17,230 nt of DNA from CAZGXM01 sp964529795 (lineage in GTDB: Bacteria; Bacillota; JADQBR01): assembly GCA_964529795.1 (NCBI GenBank), contig CAZGXM010000058.1, positions 1 to 17,230 on the forward strand. Direction: 5' to 3'. How positions within the stretch are numbered: the stretch's first letter is position 1; every line of letters starts with the position of its first letter. Positions 1 through 7,399 of the stretch are shown one piece after another. A program made the position numbers and the translations under genes. The notes beneath the pieces were generated by a model, which saw only the letters and a list, made by a program, of their open reading frames with translations, searched no databases and was not told the origin of the DNA.

Positions 1-98
1 TAAAATCAAAGAAAAGAGTAGTATCGGAAGATTCATTATCGCCAACAAAATTCCTTATCTATTGGTGCAAAAAGTTTTTAACAGGCTTGTAAGATTAA

Positions 99-115
99 TT
101 GGTATTTATTTTGCT
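99..115 (+). promoter_or_regulatory. Candidate sigma-54 (-24/-12) promoter of the acyl-CoA synthetase gene
   Basis: The sequence TTGGTATTTATTTTGCT has the invariant GG (101-102) and GC (113-114) separated by exactly 10 bases, with TT before the GC and a W after it, as in the RpoN consensus YTGGCACGRNNNTTGCW. The C, C and G of the middle of the consensus are not matched. Transcription would start near 125, giving a leader of about 135 nt before the ATG at 260. The site is nearly identical to the candidate at 2319-2335, which supports both. The activator site would lie upstream of this window. Confidence 0.6.
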
Positions 116-168
116 ATACAAAAAAGACGGCAGTTTTTATCAAATCAATAGTTCGAACTTTTCGTAAA

Positions 169-198
169 TTGAGATTATTCGGGAGGTGGTTTTATAGA
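169..198 (+). promoter_or_regulatory. Alternative weak sigma-A-type promoter
   Basis: TTGAGA (169-174) and TATAGA (193-198) are separated by 18 bases and lie 61 bases before the acyl-CoA synthetase ATG. Both hexamers are partial matches in an AT-rich region, so this could be chance. It is listed as the alternative to the better-constrained sigma-54 site at 99-115. Nothing else was recognised in bases 1-259. Confidence 0.2.
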
Positions 199-259
199 GC
201 AAAAGAAGGAAATAACCTTATATAGTTTAGTAGTCGAAAAACAAAAGGAGGGGTAAGTC

Positions 260-1951
260 ATGGCTTGTGAACCAAAACACAACATGGAAGATTATGACAA
301 AACTTACGCTGAATTTAAATTAGAGGTACCGGAGTACTTTAATTTTGCCAGGGATGTAGTGGATAAGTGGGCGGAAGAAAAAGATAAGTTAGCCATGTGG
401 TGGGTTGATGATAAGGGCAATGAACTGAAAAAGACATTTGCCGACTTTAAGGTTCGCTCGTCAAAACTGGCCAATGTGTTAAAGGACAATGGCATTAAAA
501 AAGGCGACCGTGTCTTCCTGCTCCTGCCCAGAATTCCCGAGTGGTGGGAAAGCATGCTTGCCATTATGCGGTTGGGAGCTATTATCATGCCGGGCACTTC
601 CCAGCTGACACCGAAAGACATTAAGTACCGTTTTGAGGCTTCCGGCGGAATTGCCATCATTACTGACGAAGACAATGCGCCAAAGGTGGATGAGGTGGCG
701 AAACAATTGCCGCAGTTAAAGGTGAAGATTGTTGTCGGCCAACGGGATGGTTGGATTAGTTATGATGAAGTGATGGATAAGGCCTCATCGGACTTTACAG
801 TGGAGAATACCAGGAGCGATGACCCGGCAATTTTGTATTTCACTTCGGGAACTACCGGTTACCCCAAAATGACGGTGCATACCAATGCGTCCTACGGTAT
901 AGGCCACATTATTACCGGAAAGTTTTGGTTGGACCTGCGACCCGAGGATTTGCACTGGAATTTATCCGATACCGGCTGGGCAAAAGCGGCGTGGAGCAGT
1001 TTCTTTGGTCCCTGGAACATGGGCGCTGCAATATTTGTACATCACAGTGTGGGGAAATTTGATGCAAAGCAGGCACTGGAGTTCCTGGAAAAATATCCCG
1101 TTACCACTCTTTGTGGACCGCCTACCGCTTACCGGGTGTTTGTGTTGGAAGACCTGAAAAGGTATAATTTCTCAAGCCTGCGTCACTGTGTGGCTGCGGG
1201 AGAGCCCCTTAACCCGGAAGTGATTGAAGTTTGGCGGGAAGCTACCGGTACCATTATCAGAGATGGTTACGGGCAAACTGAAAGTGTACTGTTGGTGGCA
1301 ACATTCCCATGTCTGAATGTCAAGTACGGTTCCATGGGCAAACCGTCACCGTGTTTCCATGTATCTGTAGTTGACGAGAACGGCAATGAAGTGGAACCTG
1401 ACCAGGAGGGTGATATTGCAGTGCGCATCAAGCCTGAGCGCCCGGTGGGCCTGTTTAAAGAGTACTGGAATGACCCCGAGCGTACTGAGGCAACGGTACG
1501 GGGTGACTGGTATATTACCGGCGACCGGGCTTATAAAGACGAAGACGGGTATTTCTGGTTTGTGGGCCGTGCTGATGACGTTATCATTAGTTCCGGTTAC
1601 CGCATCGGGCCTTTTGAGGTGGAAAGTGCATTGGTAGAACACCCGGCGGTAGCGGAATCTGCCGTAGTAGCCAGTCCTGATGAAATACGCGGTGAAATCG
1701 TAAAGGCATTTATCATTCTGGCACCGGGTTACAAACCTTCAGATGAACTTGTGAAGGACATTCAAAATTACGTTAAAAATGCCACTGCACCGTATAAATA
1801 TCCCAGGGAAATTGAATTTGTGGATGAATTACCAAAAACAATCAGCGGTAAAATTCGCAGGGTTGAACTGAGGGAACAGGAAAAGAAACGCAAACTTGCC
1901 AGGATGGCGGGCAAAAAAGCCCAAGGTGAAGCAGCGGCTGATAAAGAATAA
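260..1951 (+). CDS. AMP-forming acyl-CoA synthetase (medium/short-chain ACSM-like)
   Basis: This enzyme activates a carboxylic acid to its CoA thioester with ATP, releasing AMP and PPi, in the cytoplasm. The 563-residue product has the full ANL-superfamily layout: a P-loop YFTSGTTGYPK (193-203), a YGQTES adenylate motif (337-342), the ITGD motif with Asp422, the hinge-region GRADD (436-440), SGYRIGPFEVE (445-455), and the C-terminal PKTISGK with the adenylation lysine Lys531. Length and motifs match the ACSM/MACS branch rather than acetyl-CoA synthetase, which is about 90 residues longer. The ATG follows AAAAGGAGGGG at a spacing of 6. It is transcribed alone, but it shares a sigma-54-like promoter with the downstream beta-oxidation/acyl-CoA mutase operon, so isobutyrate or butyrate is the likely substrate. 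That substrate is inferred from context and cannot be read from the sequence. The C-terminal 25 residues are Lys/Ala/Glu-rich and look like a disordered tail. Confidence 0.93.
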   Translation: MACEPKHNMEDYDKTYAEFKLEVPEYFNFARDVVDKWAEEKDKLAMWWVDDKGNELKKTFADFKVRSSKLANVLKDNGIKKGDRVFLLLPRIPEWWESMLAIMRLGAIIMPGTSQLTPKDIKYRFEASGGIAIITDEDNAPKVDEVAKQLPQLKVKIVVGQRDGWISYDEVMDKASSDFTVENTRSDDPAILYFTSGTTGYPKMTVHTNASYGIGHIITGKFWLDLRPEDLHWNLSDTGWAKAAWSSFFGPWNMGAAIFVHHSVGKFDAKQALEFLEKYPVTTLCGPPTAYRVFVLEDLKRYNFSSLRHCVAAGEPLNPEVIEVWREATGTIIRDGYGQTESVLLVATFPCLNVKYGSMGKPSPCFHVSVVDENGNEVEPDQEGDIAVRIKPERPVGLFKEYWNDPERTEATVRGDWYITGDRAYKDEDGYFWFVGRADDVIISSGYRIGPFEVESALVEHPAVAESAVVASPDEIRGEIVKAFIILAPGYKPSDELVKDIQNYVKNATAPYKYPREIEFVDELPKTISGKIRRVELREQEKKRKLARMAGKKAQGEAAADKE

Positions 1952-2004
1952 GTGACCGGTAAAAATCATGCAGGGGTTGGCCGGTTTAACCGACCAGCCA
2001 AAAA

Positions 2005-2073
2005 AATAAGTAAGGCGCTTTCTCCCGAGAATGGCGGCAACCATGGGTGAGAGAAAAACGCACCTTACTTATT
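2005..2073. repeat. Long imperfect inverted repeat downstream of the acyl-CoA synthetase
   Basis: AATAAGTAAGG (2005-2015) pairs perfectly with CCTTACTTATT (2063-2073). Inside it, CGCTTTCTC pairs imperfectly with GAGAAAAACG, and a CCC...ATGG/CCAT...GGG stem sits around the loop. The arm pair is too long and perfect to be chance. There is no T-run after it on the plus strand. On the minus strand it is followed by a short T tract (A2001-A2006), so it may act as a terminator or RNA 3'-end stabiliser. A smaller hairpin (GGTTGGCCGG/CCGACCAGCC) lies just upstream at 1976-2000. Confidence 0.5.
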
Positions 2074-2115
2074 GACAAGTATATCAAAGGGTAAATAAAA
2101 AAACAATTCAGGATC

Positions 2116-2154
2116 CTGGCAAATATTTTTAGCCAGTGTTTATTATTTATTATT
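2116..2154 (+). terminator. Weak candidate terminator after the acyl-CoA synthetase unit
   Basis: CTGGC (2116-2120) and GCCAG (2132-2136) form a 5-bp stem with an 11-base AT-rich loop, followed by TGTTTATTATTTATTATT. The stem is short and the T tract is interrupted. It is, however, the only plus-strand hairpin with a U-rich tail between the synthetase and the sigma-54 site of the next operon. Confidence 0.3.
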
Positions 2155-2189
2155 ACCGCAATCATAACTTTTTAAGGCAGACAAAAAAC

Positions 2190-2225
2190 GTAAACCATCG
2201 TTTACATGTAAAAGATTATTTACAT
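2190..2225. promoter_or_regulatory. Candidate upstream activator/operator sites (TTTAC palindromes)
   Basis: There are four GTAAA/TTTAC half-sites in 36 bases: GTAAA (2190-2194), a perfect 12-bp palindrome TTTACATGTAAA (2201-2212), and TTTACA (2219-2224). GTAAA-N6-TTTAC makes a second dyad overlapping the palindrome. The cluster is about 110 bp upstream of the -24 element at 2319-2335, the usual distance for a sigma-54 enhancer-binding protein. An ordinary repressor operator is the alternative. No regulator gene is present in the window to pair with it. Confidence 0.4.
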
Positions 2226-2318
2226 TAGCACAACAAACTATTTTGCGATTTAGCCAACTATCAACGTTTTTCAGCTAAGTATTGCCTGGCAAAAGAGGAT
2301 TTGCGGCTGAAAACATAG

Positions 2319-2335
2319 TTGGTATAATTTTTGCA
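2319..2335 (+). promoter_or_regulatory. Candidate sigma-54 (-24/-12) promoter of the thiolase-icmB operon
   Basis: TTGGTATAATTTTTGCA has GG (2321-2322) and GC (2333-2334) with 10 bases between them, TT before GC and A after it. It matches the candidate at 99-115 at the invariant positions, sharing TTGGTAT...TTTTGC. The transcript would start near 2346, 75 bases before the thiolase ATG. The embedded TATAAT (2323-2328) could instead be a sigma-A -10 box, but the only -35 candidate (TTGCGG, 2301-2306) matches the consensus at just three positions. Confidence 0.6.
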
Positions 2336-2420
2336 AAATTTAATCTTTGAAGTAACTTAATACAGCTGCCGCCACAGCAAAATTTTTTTCTAATTACCTG
2401 GCGAGGAGGTTGGTTAGGAA

Positions 2421-3614
2421 ATGGGTAAGCAGGATGGGAGTGTTATAGTTGCTGCTGCCAGGACCCCGTTTGGCAGATTTGGCGGGGCGCTCAGTTCATT
2501 CCCTGCAGTGGACCTTGGCGCAATTACCATCAAAGAGGTTTTGAAACGTGCCGGGCTTGATAATTCCTCCATGGTGGATAACGTAATTATGGGAATGGTG
2601 CTGCAGGGGGGAGCAGGACAGATTCCATCCCGGCAGGCTTCAATTAAAGCCGGTTTGCCGGAAGAAGTTCCGTCGGACACCATTAATAAAGTTTGTATTT
2701 CCTCTTTACGTGCCATTTCCATGGCCGATATGTTTATTCGTTCCGGTGATGCGGACATTGTGGTTGCCGGCGGGATGGAAAGCATGAGTAACGCGCCTTA
2801 TTTTCTGCCCAAAGCCCGCTGGGGTCAGCGGATGGGAGACGGGAAGTTAGTTGATTTGATGGTACATGACGGGCTTTTTTGTGCATTTCATCAGGTGCAC
2901 ATGGCGGTGCATGGCAGTACGGTAGCCAAAGAATACGCGATATCCAGGCAGGAACAGGATCAGTGGGCGCTGCGCAGCCACCAACGCGCCGTTGCTGCCA
3001 TGGATGCGGGTAAATTTGCTGAAGAAATTGTGCCGGTCAGCGTACCGCAGAAAAAAGGCGACCCAATCGTGGTTACACGGGACGAGGCGCCGCGGCGGGA
3101 CACCAGTTTGGAGAAATTGGGCAAACTGCCGCCGATATTTGACCCTGAAGGAACGGTGACTGCAGGAAATTCCCCTGGCGTAAATGACGGTGCTGCCACT
3201 ACCCTGGTCATGTCAGCGAAACAGGCGGCGGCGCTTGGGCTGAAACCGTTGGCAAAAATCCTGGGACATACCACTGTGGCAGCGGAGCCAACATATATCG
3301 CCAAAGTACCGGGGTTGGCCAGTAATAAACTGCTGCAGAAGTTTGGTATGACCATTGATGACGTTGATTTGATTGAGGCCAATGAAGCCTTTGCGGCGGT
3401 TACCTTAACCAGTGGGAAAATCACGGGATGGAATCCGGAACTGGTTAATGTCAATGGCGGCGCCATTGCTTTTGGGCATCCCATTGGTGCCAGCGGGGCA
3501 AGAATTGTCATGACGTTAATTTACGAACTGCGCCGCAGGGGAGGCGGCATCGGCCTGGCTGCAATCTGTGGTGGTGGTGCACAAGGAGACGCCATGCTGC
3601 TGGAAATTTACTAG
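2421..3614 (+). CDS. Acetyl-CoA C-acetyltransferase (thiolase)
   Basis: This enzyme cleaves acetoacetyl-CoA (or a longer 3-ketoacyl-CoA) with CoA to acetyl-CoA plus a shortened acyl-CoA, the last step of butyrate oxidation; it can also run in the condensing direction. The 397-residue length is typical. Catalytic features are the nucleophile Cys92 in NKVCISSLRA, NEAFA (321-325), GHPIGASGARI with His353, and the second cysteine Cys383 in CGGGAQGDAML. The nucleophile loop reads C-I-S-S where most family members have C-[GA]-S-G, a modest variation beside an otherwise intact site. It is the first gene of the operon. The ATG lies 11 bases after AGGAGG (2404-2409), a slightly long spacing. The stop codon overlaps the next gene's ribosome site, pointing to tight co-transcription. 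The true chain-length preference cannot be told from sequence. Confidence 0.93.
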   Translation: MGKQDGSVIVAAARTPFGRFGGALSSFPAVDLGAITIKEVLKRAGLDNSSMVDNVIMGMVLQGGAGQIPSRQASIKAGLPEEVPSDTINKVCISSLRAISMADMFIRSGDADIVVAGGMESMSNAPYFLPKARWGQRMGDGKLVDLMVHDGLFCAFHQVHMAVHGSTVAKEYAISRQEQDQWALRSHQRAVAAMDAGKFAEEIVPVSVPQKKGDPIVVTRDEAPRRDTSLEKLGKLPPIFDPEGTVTAGNSPGVNDGAATTLVMSAKQAAALGLKPLAKILGHTTVAAEPTYIAKVPGLASNKLLQKFGMTIDDVDLIEANEAFAAVTLTSGKITGWNPELVNVNGGAIAFGHPIGASGARIVMTLIYELRRRGGGIGLAAICGGGAQGDAMLLEIY

Positions 3615-3625
3615 GAGGGGAAAAA

Positions 3626-4480
3626 ATGACGAAATTCAATAATATTTTGGTTGTTGGTGCCGGGCAGATGGGTGCCGGGATTGCACAGGTAGCGGCCCGG
3701 GCAGGTATAAATGTCAAACTGAATGACTTAAAGAGAGAGTTTATTGATAAGGGGCTTGGTGTTATTGAAAAAAATTTGCAGCGTAGCGTTTCCAAAGGCA
3801 AGATAGACAGTAGTGAAGCCAATGATGTTTTAGCGAGAATCAAACCGTCCTTAACGTTGGATGATGCAGCAGATGTGGATTTGGTGATAGAAGCAATTGT
3901 AGAAAATCTTGATGTCAAGGCCAACGTATTTCAGCAGCTTGAGCATGTTTGCCCGCCGGAGGTAATTTTTGCAAGTAATACTTCGTCACTACCTATTACG
4001 CAACTGGCAGGGTTTACTAATAGACCGGACAAATTTATCGGTATGCATTTTATGAACCCGGTTCCGGTCATGAAATTGGTAGAGATCATCCGGGGATTGG
4101 CTACCAGTGATGGTGTGGCGGAAAGCATTGTAGAACTCAGCAAGGCAATGGGCAAAACGCCGGTAACCGTGAATGATTTCCCCGGCTTTGTAACTAACCG
4201 CGTCTTGATGCCCATGATCAATGAAGCCATTTACGCGGTTTACGAAGGCGTGGGCACGCCGGAAGCTGTGGATGAGATTATGCGGTTAGGTGCCAACCAT
4301 CCCATGGGACCTTTGGCGTTGGCGGATTTAATTGGTTTGGATACTTGCCTTGCCATTATGGAGGTGCTTCATGGCGGTTTCGGTGACTCCAAGTACCGGC
4401 CCTGTCCCCTGCTCAGGCAGTATGTACAGGCTGGCTGGCTGGGCAGAAAGACTAAAAAAGGATTTTATAATTATCAATAA
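3626..4480 (+). CDS. hbd: 3-hydroxybutyryl-CoA dehydrogenase
   Basis: This is an NAD(P)-dependent oxidoreductase that interconverts (S)-3-hydroxybutyryl-CoA and acetoacetyl-CoA in the cytoplasm. The 284-residue protein begins with a Rossmann fold (ILVVGAGQMGAGIAQ, residues 7-21). It carries the catalytic residues of the family: Ser120 in SNTSS, His141 in GMHFMNP, Glu153 and Asn191 in GFVTNRVLMP. The C-terminal helical domain holds GANHPMGPL and the closing LGRKTKKGFYNY. Length and architecture are those of stand-alone bacterial Hbd, with no fused enoyl-CoA hydratase domain. That matters because no crotonase gene is present nearby. It starts 11 bases after the thiolase stop with AGGAGGGG upstream and is followed by a 68-base gap to the first acyl-CoA dehydrogenase. 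Confidence 0.94.
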   Translation: MTKFNNILVVGAGQMGAGIAQVAARAGINVKLNDLKREFIDKGLGVIEKNLQRSVSKGKIDSSEANDVLARIKPSLTLDDAADVDLVIEAIVENLDVKANVFQQLEHVCPPEVIFASNTSSLPITQLAGFTNRPDKFIGMHFMNPVPVMKLVEIIRGLATSDGVAESIVELSKAMGKTPVTVNDFPGFVTNRVLMPMINEAIYAVYEGVGTPEAVDEIMRLGANHPMGPLALADLIGLDTCLAIMEVLHGGFGDSKYRPCPLLRQYVQAGWLGRKTKKGFYNYQ

Positions 4481-4548
4481 CCTGCAGTCAAGGTGGTCCG
4501 AATGTGTTCGAGTGAAAATAAAGCTGCGCAGGGAAAGGGGTGTATTGG

Positions 4549-5688
4549 TTGAAGTTTGAGTTAACTGGCGAGCAGCGTATGATGCGTGAAATGGTGCGGG
4601 ATTTTGCTGAAAAGGAAATTGCCCCCTGGGCCCGGGAACATGACCATGAGGGCAAATTCCCCGGGAAACTGGTTGCAAAACTGGCGCAGCTGGATTTGCT
4701 GGGTATACCAATTCCCGTTGAATACGGTGGTGCTGGCGGTGACTTTCTCTCTTATGTGCTGGCCATTGAGGAAATTTCCCGGGCCAGCGCCTCGTTAGGT
4801 GTGATACTGGCTGTCCATACTTCAGTAGGCACGTTTCCCATTCTTAATTTCGGCACGGAGGAACAGAAACAAAAGTACGTCCCCGGTTTGGCCCGGGGAG
4901 AAATGCTGGGCGCTTTTGCCATAACCGAGCCGAATGCCGGCTCCGATGCCGCTAAAATCAAGACAACGGCAAGACCGGACGGGAACTACTACCGCTTGAA
5001 CGGGTCCAAGATATTTATTACCAATGCCGGCCATGCCGGAGTGTATACCGTGTTGGCAGTCACTGACAAAAGTAAGGGGACAAAAGGAATTTCCGCTTTT
5101 ATTGTTGAAAAGGATACGCCGGGATTAAAAATTGGTCCTCCGGAGAAGAAACTGGGTTTGCATTCCTCCAGCACGTGCCAGGTTTTCTTCGAAGATGCCC
5201 GGGTTCCTAAAGAAAACTTACTGGGCGGCGAAGGCCGGGGATTTCAAATTGTCATGTCGCTTTTGGATGGCGGGCGCATCGCTATTGGCGCCCAGGCAGT
5301 GGGGATTGCCCGGGCGGCCTTTGATGCTGCCAGGGATTACACCAAGCAGCGCGAGCAGTTTGGTAAGGCAATTGCCGAATTTCAAGCTGTCCGGTTTATG
5401 CTGGCGGACATGGCTACGCAAATCGAGGCCGCTCGTTTGCTGGTATACCAGGCGGCATATTTGAAGCAAAACCGTCTACCTCACAGCAAACAGGCTTCCA
5501 TGGCAAAAATGTATGCTGCGGATACCGCCATGAAAGTTGCCGTGGACGCGGTGCAGCTATTTGGCGGTTACGGGTACATGCAGGAATATCCTGTGGAAAG
5601 GTTTATGCGGGATGCCAAAGCAACCCAGATCTACGAAGGGACCAATCAAATCCAGCGTATTGTTATTGCGCGGCAACTGTTGAAGTAA
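4549..5688 (+). CDS. Acyl-CoA dehydrogenase, short-chain type (paralog 1)
   Basis: This FAD enzyme oxidises a short-chain acyl-CoA to the 2-enoyl-CoA and passes electrons to ETF. I chose the TTG at 4549 over the in-frame GTG at 4540: AAAGGGG (4534-4540) is then spaced 8 bases, and the protein (379 aa) starts MKFELTGEQ, colinear with the neighbour's MKLELTEEQ. Visible family motifs are EYGGAGGDFLSY, AFAITEPNAGSDA (FAD/substrate contact), LNGSKIFITNA, and the catalytic base Glu363 in QIYEGTNQIQR followed by the terminal helix. It is of the butyryl/short-chain type, but the exact substrate (butyryl-, isobutyryl- or 2-methylbutyryl-CoA) is not readable. It is extensively similar, without gaps, to the next gene, so the two arose by duplication. 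Confidence 0.93.
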   Translation: MKFELTGEQRMMREMVRDFAEKEIAPWAREHDHEGKFPGKLVAKLAQLDLLGIPIPVEYGGAGGDFLSYVLAIEEISRASASLGVILAVHTSVGTFPILNFGTEEQKQKYVPGLARGEMLGAFAITEPNAGSDAAKIKTTARPDGNYYRLNGSKIFITNAGHAGVYTVLAVTDKSKGTKGISAFIVEKDTPGLKIGPPEKKLGLHSSSTCQVFFEDARVPKENLLGGEGRGFQIVMSLLDGGRIAIGAQAVGIARAAFDAARDYTKQREQFGKAIAEFQAVRFMLADMATQIEAARLLVYQAAYLKQNRLPHSKQASMAKMYAADTAMKVAVDAVQLFGGYGYMQEYPVERFMRDAKATQIYEGTNQIQRIVIARQLLK

Positions 5689-5711
5689 TCATTTTAGGGA
5701 GGTTATAAAAA

Positions 5712-6851
5712 ATGAAACTTGAACTGACAGAAGAACAGCAAATGTTGCGTGACATGGTGCGGGATTTTGCTGAAAACGAAGTTGCCCCCGGTGCCGCTGA
5801 ACGGGATGAAAAGGAAGAGTTTGATCGTAGCTTGTTTGACAAGATGGCGGAACTTGGTTTGACCGGTATCCCGTTTCCAGAAGAATACGGTGGCGCCGGT
5901 TCCGATTATATCAGTTATGCGATCGCGGTGGAGGAGCTTTCCCGGGTATGTGCATCCACCGGCGTTACTCTTTCTGCGCATGTTTCCCTTTGCGCCTGGC
6001 CCATTTATAAGTTTGGTACGGAAGCACAAAAACAAAAGTATCTCAAGCCTTTGGCTACAGGCGAAAAAATTGGTGCTTTTGGTTTGACTGAGCCTTCCGC
6101 CGGTTCCGATGCCAGCGCCACCAAAACTACCGCAGTATTGGCTGGCGACAGCTGGTTGCTGAATGGCTCCAAAATATTTATTACCAACGGCGGTGAGGCG
6201 GAAATTTACGTCGTTACTGCCAAGACTGACAAGTCCAAGGGGCACAGGGGTATCAGCGCCTTTATCGTGGAAAAAGGGACACCGGGCTTTAGTTTTGGTA
6301 AAAAGGAAGAAAAACTGGGTATCCGCGCTTCCACGACCATGGAACTGGTATTTGAAGATTGCCGTATTCCCAAAGAAAACCTTTTGGGCGAATTGGGGCA
6401 AGGTTTTAAAATTGCCCTGGCCACTCTGGACGGTGGGCGTATCGGTATTGGTGCCCAGGCGGTGGGGATTGCCCGGGGGGCTTTTGAACAGGCTTTAAAT
6501 TACAGTAAGGGACGGGTTCAATTCAAGCAGCCCATCAGCAATTTTCAGGGTATTCAATTCATGCTGTCGGATATGGCTACCAAAATTGAGGCGGCACGTC
6601 TACTTGTATACAACGCCGCTTACCTGGAAAGTAACGGCCAACCTTACGGAAAAGCAGCCGCCATGGCAAAATTATTCGCATCGGAGACAGCCATGCAGGT
6701 GACCATCAAGGCAGTTCAGGTATTTGGCGGTTACGGCTATACCCGGGAATACCCGGTGGAGCGTATGATGCGCGATGCTAAAATTACGGAAATTTACGAA
6801 GGGACCAGTGAGGTCCAGCGGATGGTCATTGCTGCTCATCTGTTGAAGTAG
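5712..6851 (+). CDS. Acyl-CoA dehydrogenase, short-chain type (paralog 2)
   Basis: This is a second 379-residue acyl-CoA dehydrogenase, 23 bases after the first, with GGGAGG before its ATG. It has the same colinear architecture: EYGGAGSDYISY, AFGLTEPSAGSDA, LNGSKIFITNG, DMATKIEAARLLVYNAAY, and the catalytic Glu363 in EIYEGTSEVQR. The differences from paralog 1 are spread along the chain, including the segment before the catalytic Glu and around residues 90-105 (SLCAWPIYKFGTE against TVGTFPILNFGTE), where the acyl pocket of this family lies. Both copies keep all catalytic motifs, so they may divide substrates, for example straight-chain butyryl-CoA and a branched acyl-CoA. That division is an inference. 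The gene is followed almost directly by the adenosyltransferase. Confidence 0.93.
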   Translation: MKLELTEEQQMLRDMVRDFAENEVAPGAAERDEKEEFDRSLFDKMAELGLTGIPFPEEYGGAGSDYISYAIAVEELSRVCASTGVTLSAHVSLCAWPIYKFGTEAQKQKYLKPLATGEKIGAFGLTEPSAGSDASATKTTAVLAGDSWLLNGSKIFITNGGEAEIYVVTAKTDKSKGHRGISAFIVEKGTPGFSFGKKEEKLGIRASTTMELVFEDCRIPKENLLGELGQGFKIALATLDGGRIGIGAQAVGIARGAFEQALNYSKGRVQFKQPISNFQGIQFMLSDMATKIEAARLLVYNAAYLESNGQPYGKAAAMAKLFASETAMQVTIKAVQVFGGYGYTREYPVERMMRDAKITEIYEGTSEVQRMVIAAHLLK

Positions 6852-6859
6852 GTGTGATA

Positions 6860-7381
6860 ATGTCGCGAGGTTTACTAATGGTTTATACCGGAAACGGTAA
6901 AGGAAAAACTACGGCGGCCGTGGGCCAGGCAATTCGTTTGCTGGGGCATGATAAGAAGGTATTTATGCTGCAGTTTATGAAAGGTAGTCCCAACTACGGG
7001 GAAGTGATTATGGCAAAGAACATCCCCAATTTTAAAGTGGAACAGTGGGGCAGGGATGAATTTGTTGACCCGGTACGGCCGGCGGAAATTGATATTGACT
7101 GGGCGCGGAAGGGACTGGAGCGGGCACGGGAAGTGATAAAATCCGGAGAATATCACCTGGTAATATTGGATGAACTCAATGTAGCATTGGATTTCGGGCT
7201 GGTATCCTGGGGCCAGGTGGAGAGGGTTTTAAACGAGAAACCGGATGAGCTGGATTTGATAGTTACCGGGCGGTACGCACCGGTAGTTCTTGTTGAAAGA
7301 GCGGACCTGGTAAGTGTGATTGACGAATGCAAGCATCATTACCAGCAGGGCGTGAAAGCCCGAGAGGGGATTGAATATTAA
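6860..7381 (+). CDS. cobO: Cob(I)alamin/cob(I)yrinate adenosyltransferase, CobA/CobO type
   Basis: This enzyme transfers the 5'-deoxyadenosyl group of ATP to the cob(I) corrinoid, producing adenosylcobalamin, the cofactor of the mutase encoded just downstream. The 173-residue protein opens with MVYTGNGKGKTTAA, the unusual P-loop (11-18) of the CobA/BtuR/CobO family. It then has LQFMKG, a Trp-rich middle (EQWGRDEF), the VILDEL strand-turn and an IVTGRYAP motif, all typical of the family. I preferred the ATG at 6860 over the GTG at 6854: GTAGGTG sits just before it and the family N terminus is short. The gene begins 8 bases after the stop of the second dehydrogenase and ends 18 bases before the mutase. 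Sitting inside a catabolic operon rather than a cob cluster suggests it serves the mutase directly. Confidence 0.92.
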   Translation: MSRGLLMVYTGNGKGKTTAAVGQAIRLLGHDKKVFMLQFMKGSPNYGEVIMAKNIPNFKVEQWGRDEFVDPVRPAEIDIDWARKGLERAREVIKSGEYHLVILDELNVALDFGLVSWGQVERVLNEKPDELDLIVTGRYAPVVLVERADLVSVIDECKHHYQQGVKAREGIEY

Positions 7382-7399
7382 CAGGGGGAGATAACAGCA

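Noticed and set aside
2291..2308. TGGCAAAAGAGGATTTGC as a sigma-54 site
   Set aside because: GG and GC are 13 bases apart instead of 10. The site at 2319-2335 has the correct spacing.
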